Positions 61,222 through 64,000 of a DNA stretch of 64,000 nucleotides are shown here, piece by piece. The DNA comes from Streptomyces sp. ADI96-02. GTDB taxonomy: Bacteria > Actinomycetota > Actinomycetes > Streptomycetales > Streptomycetaceae. Below the pieces are notes generated by a model. It was not told where the DNA came from. It worked only from the letters and a program-made list of their open reading frames with translations, and searched no databases. The first letter of the stretch is position 1, and the number at the start of each line of letters is the position of its first letter. The translations under genes and the position numbers were made by a program. The DNA lies in assembly GCF_003846185.1 (NCBI RefSeq), contig NZ_ML123034.1:2275810-2339809 (forward strand), given 5' to 3'.

Positions 61222-62589
61222 TCAGAAGAGCTTGCCGGGGTTGAGGAGGCCGAGCGGATCGAAGGCCGCCTTGACGTTCCGCTGCAACTCCATTCCGGTC
61301 TCGCCGAGTTCGCGGGCCAGCCACTCCTTCTTCAGGATGCCGACGCCGTGTTCGCCGGTGATCGTCCCGCCCAGTTCCAGGCCGAGCGCCATGATCTCGT
61401 CGAAGGAGGCGCGGGCCCTGCGGGACTCGTCGGGGTCGGTGTGGTCGAAGCAGACGACGGGGTGGGTGTTGCCGTCGCCCGCGTGGGCGCAGACGCCGAT
61501 GGTGAGGTCGAACCGCTCGGCGATGGCCGCCGTGCCCTCCAGCATCGCGCCGAGCCGCGAGCGCGGTACGCAGACGTCGTCGATCATCGTGGCGGACTTG
61601 ACGGTCTCCAGCGCGGTGAGCGACATCCGGCGCGCCTGGAGGAGGAGTTCGGACTCGGCCGCGTCGTCGGCGGGGACCACTTCGGTGGCTCCGGCGGCGG
61701 TGCACAGCGCTCCGACGGCGGCGAGGTCGGCCGCCGGATCGGGGGTGTCGAAGGCGCAGAGCAGCAGTGCTTCGGTGGTCTCGGGCAGCCCCATGCCCGA
61801 CAGCGCGTTGACGGCGCGTACGGTCGTCCGGTCCATCAGTTCGAGGAGTGACGGGGTGTGACCACGCTCCATGATTCGGCACACAGCGTCACATGCGGCG
61901 GTCGCGGAGGGGAACTCGGCGGCGAGGACGAGCTGCTGCGGCGGCTGCGGCCGGAGCGCCAGGACGGCCTTGACGACGATGCCCAGGCTGCCCTCGGAGC
62001 CGACGAAGAGCCGGGTGAGGTCGTAGCCGGCGACGCCCTTGGCGGTGCGGCGGCCGGTGGTCAGCAGCCGCCCGTCGGCGAGGACGACCTCCAGGCCGAG
62101 GACGTACTCGGCGGTGACGCCGTACTTCACGCAGCACAGGCCGCCGGACGCGGTGCCGATGTTGCCGCCGATCGTGCACATCTCCCAGCTGGAGGGGTCC
62201 GGGGGGTAGTAGAGGCCGTGTTCGTTCACGGCGCGTGACAGGGTCGCGTTGACGACGCCCGGCTCGACGACGGCGATCCGGTCCACCGGGCTGATCTCCA
62301 GGATCCGGTCCATCTTCACCAGGGACAGCACGATGCACCCGTCCGAGGCGTTGGCCGCACCGGACAGGCCCGTGCGGGCCCCCTGCGGGACGACCGGGAC
62401 GCGCAGCGCGGTGGCGGTCCGCATGACGTGCTGGACCTGCTCGACCGTGCGCGGCAGGACGACGACGGCCGGGACGCCCGCCTCGCAGAAGCTCGCCATG
62501 TCGTGGGCGTACGACGCGGTGACGTCCGCGTCGGTGATCAGGGTCTCCGGTGGAAGACCCGCGCGCAGCCGTTCGAGGAGATCGCTCAT
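61222..62589 (-). CDS. FAD-linked oxidase, glycolate oxidase GlcD-like
   Basis: A 455-residue flavoprotein of the VAO family. The FAD-binding PCMH domain includes PVVPQGARTGLSGAANA and a glycine-rich CTIGGNIGTASGGLCCVKYG. The C-terminal substrate cap has HAGDGNTHPVVCFD and ends TGEHGVGILKKEWLARELG ... FDPLGLLNPGKLF. It oxidises a 2-hydroxy acid such as glycolate or D-lactate. There are no adjacent GlcE/GlcF subunit genes. Confidence 0.93.
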   Translation of the reverse strand: MSDLLERLRAGLPPETLITDADVTASYAHDMASFCEAGVPAVVVLPRTVEQVQHVMRTATALRVPVVPQGARTGLSGAANASDGCIVLSLVKMDRILEISPVDRIAVVEPGVVNATLSRAVNEHGLYYPPDPSSWEMCTIGGNIGTASGGLCCVKYGVTAEYVLGLEVVLADGRLLTTGRRTAKGVAGYDLTRLFVGSEGSLGIVVKAVLALRPQPPQQLVLAAEFPSATAACDAVCRIMERGHTPSLLELMDRTTVRAVNALSGMGLPETTEALLLCAFDTPDPAADLAAVGALCTAAGATEVVPADDAAESELLLQARRMSLTALETVKSATMIDDVCVPRSRLGAMLEGTAAIAERFDLTIGVCAHAGDGNTHPVVCFDHTDPDESRRARASFDEIMALGLELGGTITGEHGVGILKKEWLARELGETGMELQRNVKAAFDPLGLLNPGKLF

Positions 62590-62686
62590 GATCCAAGCCT
62601 GACACCCGGGGCCAATGGTGTGAACCCGTCTGCGACGACGATCCCAAGACGCGGTGTGCTCGTATGACTGGCGCACAGTGAGGGCC

Positions 62687-64000
62687 ATGGATGTCATGCC
62701 GCCGCAGGATCCGGAGTCCCGCCAGCCGTCCGAACCGTTCGGACCGACCGAACCGTCCGTGCCGTCCGGACCGGCCGTGCCGTCCGAGCCGTCCACGTCG
62801 TTCGAGCCGTCCGGGCACCCGCTGGACCCGCCGCACCAGCCGCACGCGCCCACCGAGGGCGCGACGGCGCTTCCGCCGCCGGCTCCCACCCTGCGCACGA
62901 CCCTGCGCCGGGCCGCGCTCGGGGCGGTCGCGGCCGGGGTCCTGGTCGCCGGAGCTCTGGTGGCCGTACCGGACGGCGGGCGCGACGCGGGGCCGAGGAC
63001 CCCGGGGCCGGTCGAACGGGCCGAGGCTGCGGCCACCGCGGGCTCCCCGGCCTCGCTCTCGGACCTGACTGCGCTCATCGGAGACCGGCAGAAGTGGGTG
63101 AAGTCCCACCCCGCCGACGCGCCGTCATGGGCGGCGCTGGGCGCGGCGTACGTCGAGTGGGGCCGGCGCTCGGCGGACACCGCGTACTACGGGCGGGCCG
63201 AGGACGCCCTGAAGCGCTCGCTGGCGGCGGAGCCCGGCGAACGCGGCAACACGCGGGCATGGGTGGGGCTCGCGGCGCTGGCCAACGCGCGGCACGACTT
63301 CCTCGCGGCGAAGAGGTGGGGCGAGACGGTGAAGGCCCGGCAGCCGGGCGCCTGGAGCGTGTACCCGGTCCTGATCGACGCGTACGAGGGGCTGGGCGAC
63401 CGGACGGCGGCGACCGCGGCCACGGAGAAGTTCGGCGAACTGCGCAAGGGCGTGCCGGCGCTGGGCCGGACCGCCGACCTCTACCGGGGCCAGGGCTGGC
63501 GTGAGGACGCGCTGGCCCTGGCGCGGGAGGCGGCGGACCTGGCGACCGCCCCCGCCGAGAAGGCCGGGGCGCTGCACCGGCTGGGCGAGCTGGCCTGGGA
63601 GCGCGGGGAGCCGGAGGAGGCGTTGGCCCAGTTCGACGCCGCGCTGCGCACGGACCCCGGCAGCCACGCCTCGCAGGCGGGGCGGGCCCGCGCGCTGGCG
63701 GCCCTGGAGCGCCCCGACGAGGCGCTGGCGGCGTACCAGAAGGCGGTCGCGACGCTTCCGCGCCCGCAGGACGTGCTCGAACTGGCCGAGCTGTACGAGT
63801 CGCTGGAGTTGGACGGCGACGCCCGTACGCAGTACGCGAAGCTGGCGGACCTGCTGGCGTCGGCGCAGGCGGCCGGGGTCGACGAATCGCTGGTCGCGGC
63901 CCGCCACGCGGCCGACCACGGGGAGGCGGAGAAGGCCGTGGAGCTAATGCGCGGGCAGTGGGCGAAGCGGCACCGCAGCGCGGCGGTCTGCGACGCGCTG
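62687..64000 (+). CDS. TPR-repeat membrane protein, cut by the window end
   Basis: An ORF open for 438 codons to the end of the window. The N-terminal 60 residues are Pro/Ser/Glu repeats (PSEPFGPTEPSVPSGP). A membrane helix follows (AALGAVAAGVLVAGALVAV). The extracellular part has helical repeats (SWAALGAAYVEWGRRSADTA, ALHRLGELAWERGEPEEAL, ALAALERPDEALAAYQKAV) typical of tetratricopeptide repeats. GAGGG precedes ATG 62687. The full length and any C-terminal domain are not visible. Confidence 0.85.
   Translation, partial: MDVMPPQDPESRQPSEPFGPTEPSVPSGPAVPSEPSTSFEPSGHPLDPPHQPHAPTEGATALPPPAPTLRTTLRRAALGAVAAGVLVAGALVAVPDGGRDAGPRTPGPVERAEAAATAGSPASLSDLTALIGDRQKWVKSHPADAPSWAALGAAYVEWGRRSADTAYYGRAEDALKRSLAAEPGERGNTRAWVGLAALANARHDFLAAKRWGETVKARQPGAWSVYPVLIDAYEGLGDRTAATAATEKFGELRKGVPALGRTADLYRGQGWREDALALAREAADLATAPAEKAGALHRLGELAWERGEPEEALAQFDAALRTDPGSHASQAGRARALAALERPDEALAAYQKAVATLPRPQDVLELAELYESLELDGDARTQYAKLADLLASAQAAGVDESLVAARHAADHGEAEKAVELMRGQWAKRHRSAAVCDAL

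Overview
The window is chromosomal DNA from a Streptomyces-type actinomycete. This rests on very high GC, heavy use of GC-ending codons, many GTG starts, DasR-type operators in front of N-acetylglucosamine PTS genes, an SsgA-like sporulation protein, DUF1707, DUF2510 and RDD proteins, and a set of conserved genes (rdgB, rph, nagF/nagE1/nagE2, cysM/cysO/mec, clpS, pncB/pncA, ssgG) in an order that, from memory, matches one segment of the Streptomyces core chromosome.

Region 1 (1-1361) holds a SEC-C motif protein closed by a perfect 21-bp hairpin. Region 2 (1589-21164) is the striking part: a roughly 20-kb defence-type island not explained by any single named system. The left arm (+) has a Vsr-type nuclease, a cytosine-5 methyltransferase homologue that lacks the catalytic cysteine, and a second methyltransferase that keeps it. 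A minus-strand block follows: a fusion of an XRE helix-turn-helix with a GHKL-like ATPase, an unknown protein, and a protein I compare to DUF6339, coupled by 4-nt overlaps. The right arm (+) has a small unknown ORF, then four genes coupled by 4-nt overlaps: a 1591-residue GHKL-like ATPase fused to an SF2 helicase, a UvrD-type helicase, a DrmA-like helicase and a DrmB-like DUF1998 protein. DrmA and DrmB are the core pair of DISARM, but DrmC, DrmD, DrmE and the adenine methylase are absent. My inference is a composite system in which Vsr, or an unrecognised domain, supplies DNA cleavage.

Region 3 (21359-35356) carries a small membrane protein, a DUF445 protein, a secreted SGNH hydrolase, a DUF1707 protein, a three-gene ABC-2 exporter, a class A penicillin-binding protein, a Gdx-type guanidinium exporter under a guanidine-III riboswitch, GroES-like and DUF3618 proteins, a Bcp peroxidase and a ProP-like transporter. 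Region 4 (35528-37126) has two overlapping HNH endonuclease genes built from repeated modules, directly followed by an odd tRNA with anticodon UAG but a short variable loop.

Region 5 (37134-42676) is rdgB, a lipoprotein gene, rph and the GlcNAc PTS cluster with three candidate DasR sites. Region 6 (42696-49430) has a metallo-beta-lactamase-fold hydrolase, a PemK/MazF protein, and the CysO/CysM/Mec cysteine pathway split by a cobalamin-riboswitch-controlled B12 ABC transporter. An unannotated 42-codon Cys-containing leader peptide ORF lies before cysO. Region 7 (49480-64000) has an amino-acid permease, a DUF2017 protein, clpS, the pncB-pncA pair for NAD salvage, an M6 metalloprotease, two RDD membrane proteins, ssgG, a glycolate-oxidase-like flavoprotein and a TPR protein cut by the window end.
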